A stretch of DNA of 64,000 nucleotides from Variovorax gracilis (GTDB taxonomy: Bacteria; Pseudomonadota; Gammaproteobacteria; Burkholderiales; Burkholderiaceae_C), in contig NZ_JASZYF010000007.1 of the NCBI RefSeq assembly GCF_030317115.1, forward strand, positions 1 through 64,000. Direction: 5' to 3'. Below, in pieces: positions 46,536 to 54,680 of this stretch. A model generated the notes under the pieces. That model saw nothing but the letters and a program-made list of their open reading frames with translations. It was not told the DNA's origin and did not search any database. How positions within the stretch are numbered: the stretch's first letter is position 1; every line of letters begins with the position of its first letter. Position numbers and translations under genes: made by a program.

Positions 46536-47567
46536 ATGCAACGCCGTACCTTCCTCGCCTCCGGCGCAGCCAGCGCCGCCGCCCTTGCCGCTCCCAGCGT
46601 CTTCGCACAGGGCGCAGCCAAGCTGACGCCCATCAAATTCACGCTCGACTTCCGCATCAACGGACAGACAGCGCCCTTCTTCCTCGCGGAGAGCAAGGGC
46701 TATTACAAGGACGAGGGTCTGGAAGTCACGATCGACACAGGGGCGGGTTCGGTCGCCTCGATCACGCGCATTGCGAGCGGCGTGTACCAACTGGGCCTGG
46801 GCGACATCAGCTCGCTCATCGAGTTCAACGCCCAGAATCCGGGCACGCCGGTGGTGCAGGCGGTCTACCAGTACTACAACCGCGCACCGTTCGTGATCAT
46901 CGGCCGCAAGGACCGCGGCGTCACCGGTGAATTCAAGAGCCTGCAGGGCAAGAAGGTCGCCGCCGCAGCGGTGGAGTCGACGCGGCGCGCCTGGCCCATG
47001 GTGGCGCGCAAGCAAGGCATGAAGCCCGACGCATTCCAGTGGCAGACCACCGATTTCAGCGCTCGCGACAACGTGATGGTGCGCGGCGACGTCGATGCCG
47101 CCACCTACTTCCACGACTCGGCCGTGTCGCTCTTCGCGCGCATGAAGAGCGACGAGCTTGCGGTGCTCAAGTATTCGGATGCCGGCGTGAATCTGTATGG
47201 CAACGCGATCCTTGCGAGCAGCAACCTGATCGCACAGAACCCGAAGGCGGTGGCCGCCTTCCTGCGCGCGACCAACCGAGCCATCGTCGAGACCTTTGCG
47301 AACCCTGCACCCAGCATCGCCGCAATGCGTCAACGCGAACCCATCCTGGACCCCAAGGTGGAGTTGGACCGCTGGAACATCACCGCGCAGTACGTCGGCG
47401 CCGCCGACACGCGCGCGCACGGCCTGGGCGACATCAGGAAGCTCACGCTGGAGCAACAGGTCGACGAGGTGGCCGAGGTCTTCAGCCTCAAGACCAAGCC
47501 CTCTGCAGACGCGATATTCAACAGCTCGATGCTGCCCGCGCGCAGTGAACGTAGCATCAAGGCATGA
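46536..47567 (+). CDS. NMT1-type ABC substrate-binding protein, second paralogue without own transporter
   Basis: 343 residues. The N-terminus MQRRTFLASGAASAAALAAPSVFA|Q carries a twin-arginine-like start followed by a hydrophobic stretch, so Tat or Sec export is possible. IKFTLDFRINGQTAPFFLAESKGYY, ITRIASGVYQLGLGD and the C-terminal SSMLPARSER parallel the protein at 40206 (SAMLPTSAEL type ending). No ATPase or permease gene follows; instead the deaminase gene overlaps its stop (ATGA). It may feed the importer at 41234-42857 with a different ligand. Confidence 0.87.
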   Translation: MQRRTFLASGAASAAALAAPSVFAQGAAKLTPIKFTLDFRINGQTAPFFLAESKGYYKDEGLEVTIDTGAGSVASITRIASGVYQLGLGDISSLIEFNAQNPGTPVVQAVYQYYNRAPFVIIGRKDRGVTGEFKSLQGKKVAAAAVESTRRAWPMVARKQGMKPDAFQWQTTDFSARDNVMVRGDVDAATYFHDSAVSLFARMKSDELAVLKYSDAGVNLYGNAILASSNLIAQNPKAVAAFLRATNRAIVETFANPAPSIAAMRQREPILDPKVELDRWNITAQYVGAADTRAHGLGDIRKLTLEQQVDEVAEVFSLKTKPSADAIFNSSMLPARSERSIKA

Positions 47568-48088
47568 GCTCCAATCCTCCTGCAGACGCCTTTCCCCCGG
47601 AAACCCAGCTCGACGAACGCGACGGCCGTTATCTCCGCAAGGCGATCGTTTGGTCGCACGCGGGGCGCCGGCGCGGCAACCGCCCTTTCGGCGCGGTGGT
47701 GGTGTCGGCCGTCGGCGAAGTGCTGGCGGAGGCCTACTGCAACACGGCGGAGACGGGCGACGTCACAGGCCATGCCGAGACCAATGCGGTGCGCATGCTG
47801 GCCGATCGCAAGCTGTCCCGCGACGAACTGGCCAGCGCGACGATCTATTCGTCGGGCGAGCCCTGCGTGATGTGCGCGGGCGCGATCTTCTGGTCGGGCA
47901 TCGGCCGCGTGGTGTTCGGCATCGACGCCGAGCGGCTGCGCCTGTTTCGGGGCGAGCGCGGCGACCAACGCGACGCCGAGCTGTCGTGCCGCGACGTGTT
48001 CCGCTCGTCCCCGCATCCGATCGAATGCATCGGGCCAGCGCTGATCGACGAGGCCAGTGCGGCGCATGTGGGGGCGTGGAAGACCTGA
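47564..48088 (+). CDS. Cytidine/deoxycytidylate-type zinc deaminase (guanine deaminase/TadA-like)
   Basis: 174 residues overlapping the binding-protein gene by 4 nt. Zinc and proton-shuttle motifs are H-A-E in TGHAETNAVRML and P-C-x-x-C in SGEPCVMCAGAIFWSGI. NRPFGAVVV is typical of the nucleobase deaminase branch (GuaD, TadA, CodA-unrelated). Co-translation with a binding protein suggests that the imported compound carries an exocyclic amino group removed by this enzyme (inference). Confidence 0.85.
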   Translation: MSSNPPADAFPPETQLDERDGRYLRKAIVWSHAGRRRGNRPFGAVVVSAVGEVLAEAYCNTAETGDVTGHAETNAVRMLADRKLSRDELASATIYSSGEPCVMCAGAIFWSGIGRVVFGIDAERLRLFRGERGDQRDAELSCRDVFRSSPHPIECIGPALIDEASAAHVGAWKT

Positions 48089-48158
48089 GGCCGCTGCACG
48101 GCGACTCCCGAACGGGATCGTTTAACCTGCTGCGTTGAACATCTGATACCCGCTCGGC

Positions 48159-48506
48159 ATGAAATCCAAAGTGCAATTCCGCCTGCGCATCTACCGGGAC
48201 GACAGCATCGCCATCGGCCCCGGGAAGATCGCGCTGCTCGAGGCCATCGCCGAGACCGGCTCGATCTCGGCCGCCGGCCGCCAGCTCGGCATGTCGTACC
48301 GGCGCGCCTGGATGCTGATCGACGAGATGAACAAGGCGCTCAGCTCGCCTGCCGTGAGCACGGCCGCCGGCGGCTCGCATGGCGGGGGCACCGCGCTGAC
48401 GGCCGTCGGCGAGCAGATCGTCAAGCACTACCGTGCGATCGAGAGCACCGCGAGAGTCGCCACGGCGGCGGACATCACGGCATTGACCCGGCTCCTGGCG
48501 CAATGA
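48159..48506 (+). CDS. ModE-like winged-helix regulator, DNA-binding domain only
   Basis: 115 residues. IGPGKIALLEAIAETGSISAAGRQLGMSYRRAWMLIDEMN, interrupted here for length, is the ModE N-terminal helix-turn-helix; G-x-x-L-T-x-x-G near the end is the wing/dimer helix. The C-terminal molbindin (MOP) domains of E. coli ModE are absent, so molybdate sensing must be different or indirect. It heads a run to trmO and modBAC. Confidence 0.85.
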   Translation: MKSKVQFRLRIYRDDSIAIGPGKIALLEAIAETGSISAAGRQLGMSYRRAWMLIDEMNKALSSPAVSTAAGGSHGGGTALTAVGEQIVKHYRAIESTARVATAADITALTRLLAQ

Positions 48507-48982
48507 CCATCCACTGCAGTCCCATCGGCGTCGTCCATAGCCGATTCACCGAATCCACCGGGATGCCGATCCAGACGGCCGGTGCCCCCGACGAGCCCGG
48601 CAGGGTCGAGGTCTTTCCGGAATTCGCGGCCGGGCTCCGGGACATCGAAGGCTTCGAGTACCTCATCCTGCTGACCCACATGCACCGTTGCACGAACGAA
48701 CTGCTGGAGGTCGTGCCCTTCCTCGACACCGAATCCCATGGCGTCTTCGCCACGCGCGCGCCGGCGCGACCCAACCGGATCGGAATGTCGATCGTTCGGC
48801 TGCAATCCGTCGACGGTCTCATGCTGCATTTCACCGGCAACGACATGCTCGACCAGACGCCGATCCTGGACATCAAGCCCTACTTGCCGCGGTTCGACGT
48901 GCGCAGCACCGGGCGCGTCGGCTGGTTCGCATCCCGGCTCGATCAATTGCCCCAGGTTCGGTCGGACGATCGGATGGAGTGA
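48503..48982 (+). CDS. trmO: TrmO-family (TsaA/YaeB) tRNA m6t6A methyltransferase
   Basis: 159 residues overlapping the ModE-like stop by 4 nt. Family signatures: IGVVHSRF at the N-terminus, TRAPARPNRIGMSIVRL and LDQTPILDIKPYLPRFD. E. coli TrmO is 235 residues and methylates N6 of t6A37 in tRNA; this shorter form keeps the TsaA core only. The coupling with molybdate genes is common in Proteobacteria but unexplained. Confidence 0.82.
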   Translation: MTIHCSPIGVVHSRFTESTGMPIQTAGAPDEPGRVEVFPEFAAGLRDIEGFEYLILLTHMHRCTNELLEVVPFLDTESHGVFATRAPARPNRIGMSIVRLQSVDGLMLHFTGNDMLDQTPILDIKPYLPRFDVRSTGRVGWFASRLDQLPQVRSDDRME

Positions 48983-49010
48983 TGGCGCCCGCCCAGGCGG
49001 CGCACGCTGG

Positions 49011-49040
49011 TTGACGCTGTATCCGCAAGGATATGGAGAG
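49011..49040 (+). promoter_or_regulatory. Candidate ModE-type operator and promoter upstream of modB
   Basis: TATCC (49020-49024) / GGATA (49029-49033) forms a perfect dyad around GCAA, set in CGCTGTAT...ATATGGAG, which resembles the ModE consensus of two TATA-containing halves flanked by CG. A TTGACG hexamer at 49011-49016 could be a -35 element. The site is 75 bp before modB. Confidence 0.4.
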
Positions 49041-49108
49041 GTCCAGGCTTTCAGGCTGATCCTGCCAAGCCAAATCGCGGCCATGTGTAACAATGGCGTC
49101 ATTCCCCC

Positions 49109-49792
49109 ATGAACACAACGACGTCACTCCTCGCCTCGATGGACTGGTCACCCCTGTTCCTGTCGATCAAGGTCGCCGCCTTCGCCACCGTGCTGGCGCT
49201 GGTGGCCGGCGTGGCGCTGGGCTGGTTGTTCGCCCGCAAGCAGTTTCCCGGTTCGGGGGTTCTCGAATCGCTGTTCATGCTGCCGCTGGTGCTGCCGCCG
49301 ACAGTCATCGGCTACGCGATCCTCGTGGCCGCGGGCCGGCGCAGCCCGCTGGGCGGCTGGCTGCGCGAACACTTCGACTACACCATCATCTTCAGCTGGC
49401 ACGGCGCGGTGGTGGCCTCGGCCGTGGTGGCGCTGCCGCTGGTGCTGAAGTCCGCGAGTGCCGCCTTCGAAGGGGTCGACCGATCGCTCGAAGCAGCGGC
49501 CAGCACCTTGCGCCAGTCGCCCTTCTCCATCTTCCTGCGCGTGACCCTGCCGCTGGCCTGGCCGGGCATCCTGGCCGGCACGCTGCTCGCCTTCGCGCGC
49601 GCCATGGGGGAGTTCGGCGCTTCGCTCATGGTGGCGGGCTCGATCCCGAAGCAGACCCAGACGCTGTCGATGGCGATCTACGACGCCGCGCAGGCCGGCA
49701 ACGACGACCTGGCGCTGGTGCTGGTGATCGTGACCTCCCTGCTGTCCATCACCGTGCTGGTTCTGTCGAACCGGTTCTTCTCCCTTCGCTGA
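49109..49792 (+). CDS. modB: Molybdate ABC transporter permease
   Basis: 227 residues with five to six membrane spans; the coupling helix is VDRSLEAAASTLRQSPFSIFLRVTLPLAWPG broken around Arg-Gln-Ser, and ARAMGEFGASLMVAG is the ModB phrase. PLVLPPTVIGYAIL is also typical. It precedes modA (25 bp gap) and modC. Confidence 0.92.
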   Translation: MNTTTSLLASMDWSPLFLSIKVAAFATVLALVAGVALGWLFARKQFPGSGVLESLFMLPLVLPPTVIGYAILVAAGRRSPLGGWLREHFDYTIIFSWHGAVVASAVVALPLVLKSASAAFEGVDRSLEAAASTLRQSPFSIFLRVTLPLAWPGILAGTLLAFARAMGEFGASLMVAGSIPKQTQTLSMAIYDAAQAGNDDLALVLVIVTSLLSITVLVLSNRFFSLR

Positions 49793-49817
49793 TTCACTGA
49801 TTTCAAGGAGACACAGC

Positions 49818-50567
49818 ATGCGCATGTCCCGTCTTGCCTCCATCGTCCTCGCCCTGGCCATGCCCTTGAGTGCTGCCGCGCAGCAGATCACCATCTCGGC
49901 CGCTGCGAGCCTGACGGATGCGTTCAAGGAACTCGGCGCGAAGTTCGAGGCAGGCAAGCCCGGCGCGACGGTGCGGTTCAACTTCGCCGCCTCGGGTGTG
50001 CTGCTCCAGCAGATCAGCCAGGGTGCGCCAGTGGATGTCTTCGCCAGCGCCGACCAGGAAACCATGAACCGCGCCGCCGAACAGAAGCTGATCGACCCCG
50101 CCACGCGCAAGGACTTCGTGACCAACAGCCTCGTGCTGATCGAGCCCGCCAAGGATGGCCCCGGCCTGAAGGCGCTGCAGGACCTGACAGGCCCTTCCGT
50201 CAAGAAGATCGCGATCGGCAAGACCGCCACGGTGCCGGTGGGCCGCTACACCAAGGAAGTGCTGGACGGCGCCAATCTCTGGACCGCGCTTGAGCCCAAG
50301 TTCGTCCAGGCCGACAGCGTGCGCCAGGTGCTCGACTACGTCGGCCGCGGCGAGGCCGAGGCCGGATTCGTGTACCGTACGGACGCAGCCATCATGGGAG
50401 ACAAGGTGAAAGTCGTGCTCACGCCGTCGGGCCACACGCCCGTGACTTATCCGATCGCGGTCGTCGCCGACAGCAAGGAAAAGGCGCTGGCCCGTGACTT
50501 CGTCGCTTTCCTGTCGACCGATGCGGCGCAGCAGACCTTGGCGCGTTTCGGCTTCGGCAAACCGTGA
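49818..50567 (+). CDS. modA: Molybdate-binding periplasmic protein
   Basis: 249 residues with a Sec signal cleaved near SAAA|QQ (residue 21). The mature start ITISAAASLTDAFKELG provides the first oxyanion-binding Ser; FNFAASGVLLQQI and GAPVDVFASADQ complete the family pattern. AAGGAGACACAGC precedes ATG 49818. It captures molybdate or tungstate in the periplasm for ModBC. Confidence 0.94.
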   Translation: MRMSRLASIVLALAMPLSAAAQQITISAAASLTDAFKELGAKFEAGKPGATVRFNFAASGVLLQQISQGAPVDVFASADQETMNRAAEQKLIDPATRKDFVTNSLVLIEPAKDGPGLKALQDLTGPSVKKIAIGKTATVPVGRYTKEVLDGANLWTALEPKFVQADSVRQVLDYVGRGEAEAGFVYRTDAAIMGDKVKVVLTPSGHTPVTYPIAVVADSKEKALARDFVAFLSTDAAQQTLARFGFGKP

Positions 50568-51343
50568 TCGATGTCGACCTTCAACTGACGGTCACCGACG
50601 GCGCACGGCGCTTCGACCTCGCGGCGCAATTCGCGACCGATGTTCCCTTTGCGGCACTCTACGGCCCCTCCGGTGCCGGCAAATCGCTGACTTTCCAGGC
50701 CATCGCCGGCCTCCTCCATCCCTCGCGAGGGCATGTGCGGCTCGACGGACGCACGTTGTTCGACTCCGCCCGGCGCATCGACGTGCCGGCGCCCGAGCGC
50801 CGGATCGGCTACCTGTTCCAGAACTACGCGCTGTTTCCGCATCTTTCGGTGCGCGACAACGTCGCATTCGGGCTGACCTCGTGGCGCCATCGGCACCTGT
50901 CCAGGGAGGACAGCGATCGGGTCGATGCATTGCTCCATGGCTTCGACCTCACTGCCATGGCCCAAAGCCGGCCACGAACTCTCTCCGGCGGCCAGCAGCA
51001 GCGCGTCGCGCTGGCTCGTGCGCTCGCCTGCCGCCCGCAGGTGCTGCTGCTGGACGAGCCCTTCGCTGCGCTCAATCCGATGCTGCGGAGCGCCGTTCGC
51101 GAGGATCTGGCGAAGATGCGCCGCGAGTGGGGTATTCCCGTGCTGATGATCACGCACGACATCGACGACGTGCTCGAACTGGCCGACGTCGCGTTCGTCT
51201 ACCAGGCCGGCCAGGTCGTGCGTGAAGTCAACCTGCGCGATGGCATCAGTCGTGACCTCGCGGCGCAAAGGCTGGGGGTCTCCTCCCTCCGGGAAGAGAC
51301 GCCGCTGCGAGGAAAGCTGCGTCGCCTCCTGAAGGGCGAATGA
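50564..51343 (+). CDS. modC: Molybdate ABC transporter ATP-binding protein, without TOBE domain
   Basis: 259 residues from GTG 50564, overlapping the modA stop by 4 nt (GTGA). Walker A YGPSGAGKS, Q-loop LFQNYALFPH, signature LSGGQQQR, Walker B LLLDEPFAALNP, switch His in ITHD. E. coli ModC (352 residues) has a C-terminal Mop/TOBE domain that is missing here. Combined with the ModE lacking molbindin domains, feedback by molybdate must use other means. Confidence 0.9.
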   Translation: MIDVDLQLTVTDGARRFDLAAQFATDVPFAALYGPSGAGKSLTFQAIAGLLHPSRGHVRLDGRTLFDSARRIDVPAPERRIGYLFQNYALFPHLSVRDNVAFGLTSWRHRHLSREDSDRVDALLHGFDLTAMAQSRPRTLSGGQQQRVALARALACRPQVLLLDEPFAALNPMLRSAVREDLAKMRREWGIPVLMITHDIDDVLELADVAFVYQAGQVVREVNLRDGISRDLAAQRLGVSSLREETPLRGKLRRLLKGE

Positions 51344-51398
51344 GGATGCGCCGGGGCGCCTGGTCTGTGTATGCAGTCCGAGTGCCTACACTTCAGCC

Positions 51399-52229
51399 AT
51401 GCCATGGCACGCGCAACTCGACCTCGACTACCAACTGGAACAACAACGCAGCGTTGCACGCTTTCGCCACGACGGCCCGCTGCGCATCCTGCAAAGCCTC
51501 TACCCTGAAGGCGACGCGGTGTGCCACAACGTGCTGGTGCATCCACCGGGCGGCCTGGTCGGCGGCGACACGCTGGACATCCGCGTGCACGCGAAGGCCG
51601 GCAGCCACGGCCTGATCACCACGCCGGGTGCCAGCCGCTTCTATCGCTCCGACGGCGAGCTGGCGCTGCAACGCACCGAACTGACCGTCGACACCGGCGC
51701 ACGTCTCGAATGGCTGCCGCTCGAGGCAATCTGCTACAGCGGCTGCCGCGCTGAAAACCGGCTGACCCTGCGCGTCGCCGAAGGCGCGGAGCTGATCGCC
51801 TGGGACGTGACCGCCCTCGGCCTGCCCCATGCCGGCAAGCCCTTCGAGCTCGGCACCCTGCAGCAGCACATCGAGGTACCGGGCGTGTGGCTGGAGCGCG
51901 GGCGCATCGATGCCGCCGATCACCGGCTGCTGCAGAGCCCGGTCGGTTTCGCAGGCCACCGCTGCATCGCGTCGATCTTCCTCGTGGCCGGCTCGCCGCT
52001 CGACCGGGCACGTCGCGATGCCGCACTCGACATGGCGCGTTCGCTGATCGACGCCCATGCGCTGCACGAGAGCGCTGGCGCGACCAGCCCGCACGCGGAA
52101 ATCATCGTGGTGCGCGCGCTGGCGCCCGTGGTCGAGCCCGCCATGCACCTGCTGCGCCAGGTGTGGATGGCGTGGCGCTCCGAACTGTGGAAGCTGCCCG
52201 CCCAGGCGCCGCGGATCTGGTCGATGTAG
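51399..52229 (+). CDS. ureD: Urease accessory protein UreD
   Basis: 276 residues. UreD family phrases: LYPEGDAVCHNVLVHPPGGLVGGD, TTPGASRFYRS, LEWLPLEAICYSG and VTALGLPHAGKPF. UreD helps load nickel into urease with UreF and UreG. Normally ureA follows, but here an MFS transporter starts 19 bp downstream and no urease structural gene is in the window. The urea importer urtABCDE lies 5 kb away on the other strand, so urease genes are probably elsewhere on the chromosome. Confidence 0.93.
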   Translation: MPWHAQLDLDYQLEQQRSVARFRHDGPLRILQSLYPEGDAVCHNVLVHPPGGLVGGDTLDIRVHAKAGSHGLITTPGASRFYRSDGELALQRTELTVDTGARLEWLPLEAICYSGCRAENRLTLRVAEGAELIAWDVTALGLPHAGKPFELGTLQQHIEVPGVWLERGRIDAADHRLLQSPVGFAGHRCIASIFLVAGSPLDRARRDAALDMARSLIDAHALHESAGATSPHAEIIVVRALAPVVEPAMHLLRQVWMAWRSELWKLPAQAPRIWSM

Positions 52230-52248
52230 CTATCGGGACGACCAAGCC

Positions 52249-53670
52249 ATGAGCCCCGCGCGCAGCGACATCCCGGCCCGCCTGGACCGCCTGCCGTGGT
52301 CGCGCTGGCACTGGCGCGTGGTGATCGCACTCGGCGTGGCCTGGGTGCTCGACGGCCTGGAGGTGACGCTGGTCGGATCGATCGGCGGCGTGCTGGAGCG
52401 GCCGGACACGCTGGGCCTGAATGCCGCGCAGATCGGCTGGTCGGGCTCGCTCTACATCGGCGGGGCGGTGATCGGCGCACTGGTGTTCGGCCGGCTTGCC
52501 GACCGGCTGGGCCGCAAGAAGCTCTTTCTCATCACGCTGGCGGTCTATGCGCTGGCGACACTGGCCACGGCCTTCTCGCCCAACTTCGCCTTCTTTGCGC
52601 TGTGCCGCTTCGCGACCGGGCTGGGCATCGGCGGTGAATACGCCGCCATCAACTCGGCCATTGACGAGTTGATTCCGGCACGGGTGCGCGGGCGCGTGAA
52701 CCTCGCCATCAACGGCAGCTTCTGGATCGGCGCCGCACTGGGTGCCGGGCTGAGTCTCTGGCTGCTGGACCCGCGCGTGCTGGGGCCCGTCCTGGGTTGG
52801 CGCGTGGGATTCGCGCTCGGCGCGATGCTGGCGGTGGCGATCCTGCTCGTGCGGCGCGATGTGCCCGAAAGCCCGCGCTGGCTGATCGCGCATGGCCGGG
52901 CCGACGAAGCCGAGCGCATCGTGCAGCGCATCGAAGCGGAAGTGGTTGCGCAGCACGGCGCACTGCCCAACGCCATCGGTCATGTGACATTCGGCAGTCG
53001 CGCCAGCCCCGGCTGGCGCGAAGTGGCGCAGGTCCTCTTGCGGCGCTACCCGCAGCGCAGCATGGTCGCGCTGGCGTTGATGATCTCGCAGGCCTTCTTC
53101 TACAACGCAATCTTCTTCACCTATGCGTTGGTGCTGACACGTTTCCACGGCGTGCCCGAGGGCAAGGTAGCTCTCTACATCTTTCCGTTCGCTCTCGGCA
53201 ATGTGCTGGGCCCATTGCTGCTGGGTCCCTTGTTCGACCGGGTGGGCCGGCGCCGGATGATCGCGCTGACCTACGTGCTGTCGGGCGTTGGCCTTGCATT
53301 GACCGGATGGGCCTTCATGCAGGGTTGGCTCGATGCGCGCAGCCAGGCATTGTGCTGGTCGGCGGTGTTCTTCCTTGCATCGGCGGCGGCGAGCTCGGCC
53401 TATCTCACGGTGAGCGAAGTGTTCCCGCTCGAGATGCGCGCCATTGCGATTTCGATCTTCTATGCGGTAGGCACGGGCGCCGGCGGCTTCGTGGCACCGG
53501 TGCTGTTCGGCGCGCTGATCGAGACTGGCAGCCGCGGCGCGGTGGCCGTGGGCTACGCGATCGGCGCGGCGCTGGTCATCGTCGCGGGCTTGCTCGCGCT
53601 GCGCTATGCAGTGAACGCCGAGCGCAAGCCGCTGGAGGAAGTGGCGCCGCCGCTCGGATCGGATACCTGA
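52249..53670 (+). CDS. MFS transporter (sugar/aromatic-acid porter type)
   Basis: 473 residues with twelve hydrophobic segments. MFS motif A is FGRLADRLGRKKLF; GIGGEYAAINSAIDELIPARVRGR and the second-half LFDRVGRRRMI are typical of the metabolite:proton symporter and SV2-like groups. PESPRWLIAHGRADEAERIV matches sugar-porter style loops. It starts 19 bp after ureD. The substrate is not deducible. Confidence 0.87.
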   Translation: MSPARSDIPARLDRLPWSRWHWRVVIALGVAWVLDGLEVTLVGSIGGVLERPDTLGLNAAQIGWSGSLYIGGAVIGALVFGRLADRLGRKKLFLITLAVYALATLATAFSPNFAFFALCRFATGLGIGGEYAAINSAIDELIPARVRGRVNLAINGSFWIGAALGAGLSLWLLDPRVLGPVLGWRVGFALGAMLAVAILLVRRDVPESPRWLIAHGRADEAERIVQRIEAEVVAQHGALPNAIGHVTFGSRASPGWREVAQVLLRRYPQRSMVALALMISQAFFYNAIFFTYALVLTRFHGVPEGKVALYIFPFALGNVLGPLLLGPLFDRVGRRRMIALTYVLSGVGLALTGWAFMQGWLDARSQALCWSAVFFLASAAASSAYLTVSEVFPLEMRAIAISIFYAVGTGAGGFVAPVLFGALIETGSRGAVAVGYAIGAALVIVAGLLALRYAVNAERKPLEEVAPPLGSDT

Positions 53671-53694
53671 AAGCGCACCGCCCGCCGAACGCAG

Positions 53695-54600
53695 TCAATG
53701 CTCCGTGGTCGGGTGCCCCGCAGCGACCCATGCCTCGAGCCCGCCCAACAGCGGACGCGCGCGCTTCATCCCCCGCGCCGCGAGCGCCTGCGCAGCCAGC
53801 GCGGCCGATACTTCGTTGGGGCAACTGCAGTACAGGATGATTTCGCGATCCTCGCCGTCGAAGGGCAACAGGGACCGCCGCTGCTGGATATCCTTGAGCG
53901 ACACCGGCAATGCGCCCGGGATGCGCCGCGGATCAACCTGCACGCCCGCATCACCCCGCACGTCGATGACGATGGGCGGGGCTTCGCCGGTCATCAAGGT
54001 CTGGAGTTCACCGACCGTGACGCGGGGCATGCCGGTCAGCCGCAGGAAGGCCCGCCGCCGCCGGTAGCGCACGATCAGCATCGCAGCCAGCACCACCACC
54101 AGCGCGACGGTCGCCACACTGCCTGCGTCCGCCAGCACATCCAGCACGGCCTGGATCTCATCGCGGAACAGCCAGCCCAGCCCCAGGAACACCGCAACCC
54201 ACAACAACGCGCCCGCCACCTCGAAAACCAGGAAGCGCAACGACGACATGCCGAGCGCGCCGGCCATCGGCGGCGCCACCACCGACACGCCCGGCACGAA
54301 CTTGGCTGCCACGAGCGACATGCCGCCCCAGCGGCCGATCAGCGTCTCGCTGCGGCGCACACACGAATCCGGAGAGATCGAGATCCTGCACAGCAGCCTC
54401 ATGAAACGGTAGCCATGGGCGCGCCCGGCGTAGAACCAGATGCCGTCGCCCAGCACGTTCGCAAGCACTGCGGACGCCGGCACAGGCAGCCCGACGCGCG
54501 CCGCGAACGTGGCCAGGAAAACCACCGGAATGGCGTGGACGACCACGAGAGCCATCAGCTCTTGCACGCGATGCTCCCGGTCGGCAATGGACGGCGACAT
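53695..54600 (-). CDS. DedA-family membrane protein fused to a rhodanese domain, with apparent internal deletion
   Basis: 301 residues from ATG 54600. The DedA (SNARE-associated/VTT) part has GDGIWFYAGRAHGYRFMRLLC, FVPGVSVVAPPMAGALGMS and later spans. In related proteins about 30 residues separate the VGLPVPA element from the conserved LGDxxWYxxGR element; here they are joined directly (PVPASAVLANVLGDGIWF), as if one re-entrant helix had been lost in frame. The C-terminal rhodanese (about 205-300) keeps its active-site Cys in LYCSCPNEVSAA. It probably acts in the inner membrane; activity of the shortened DedA part is doubtful. Confidence 0.8.
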   Translation of the reverse strand: MSPSIADREHRVQELMALVVVHAIPVVFLATFAARVGLPVPASAVLANVLGDGIWFYAGRAHGYRFMRLLCRISISPDSCVRRSETLIGRWGGMSLVAAKFVPGVSVVAPPMAGALGMSSLRFLVFEVAGALLWVAVFLGLGWLFRDEIQAVLDVLADAGSVATVALVVVLAAMLIVRYRRRRAFLRLTGMPRVTVGELQTLMTGEAPPIVIDVRGDAGVQVDPRRIPGALPVSLKDIQQRRSLLPFDGEDREIILYCSCPNEVSAALAAQALAARGMKRARPLLGGLEAWVAAGHPTTEH

Positions 54601-54680
54601 GTCGAGAGCGGGCGCATGGGATCCCTCGGGCGGTGAAAACCCCGAGCGTAGCGCCAGCCACACGGCAGTGCAGCCCAACC

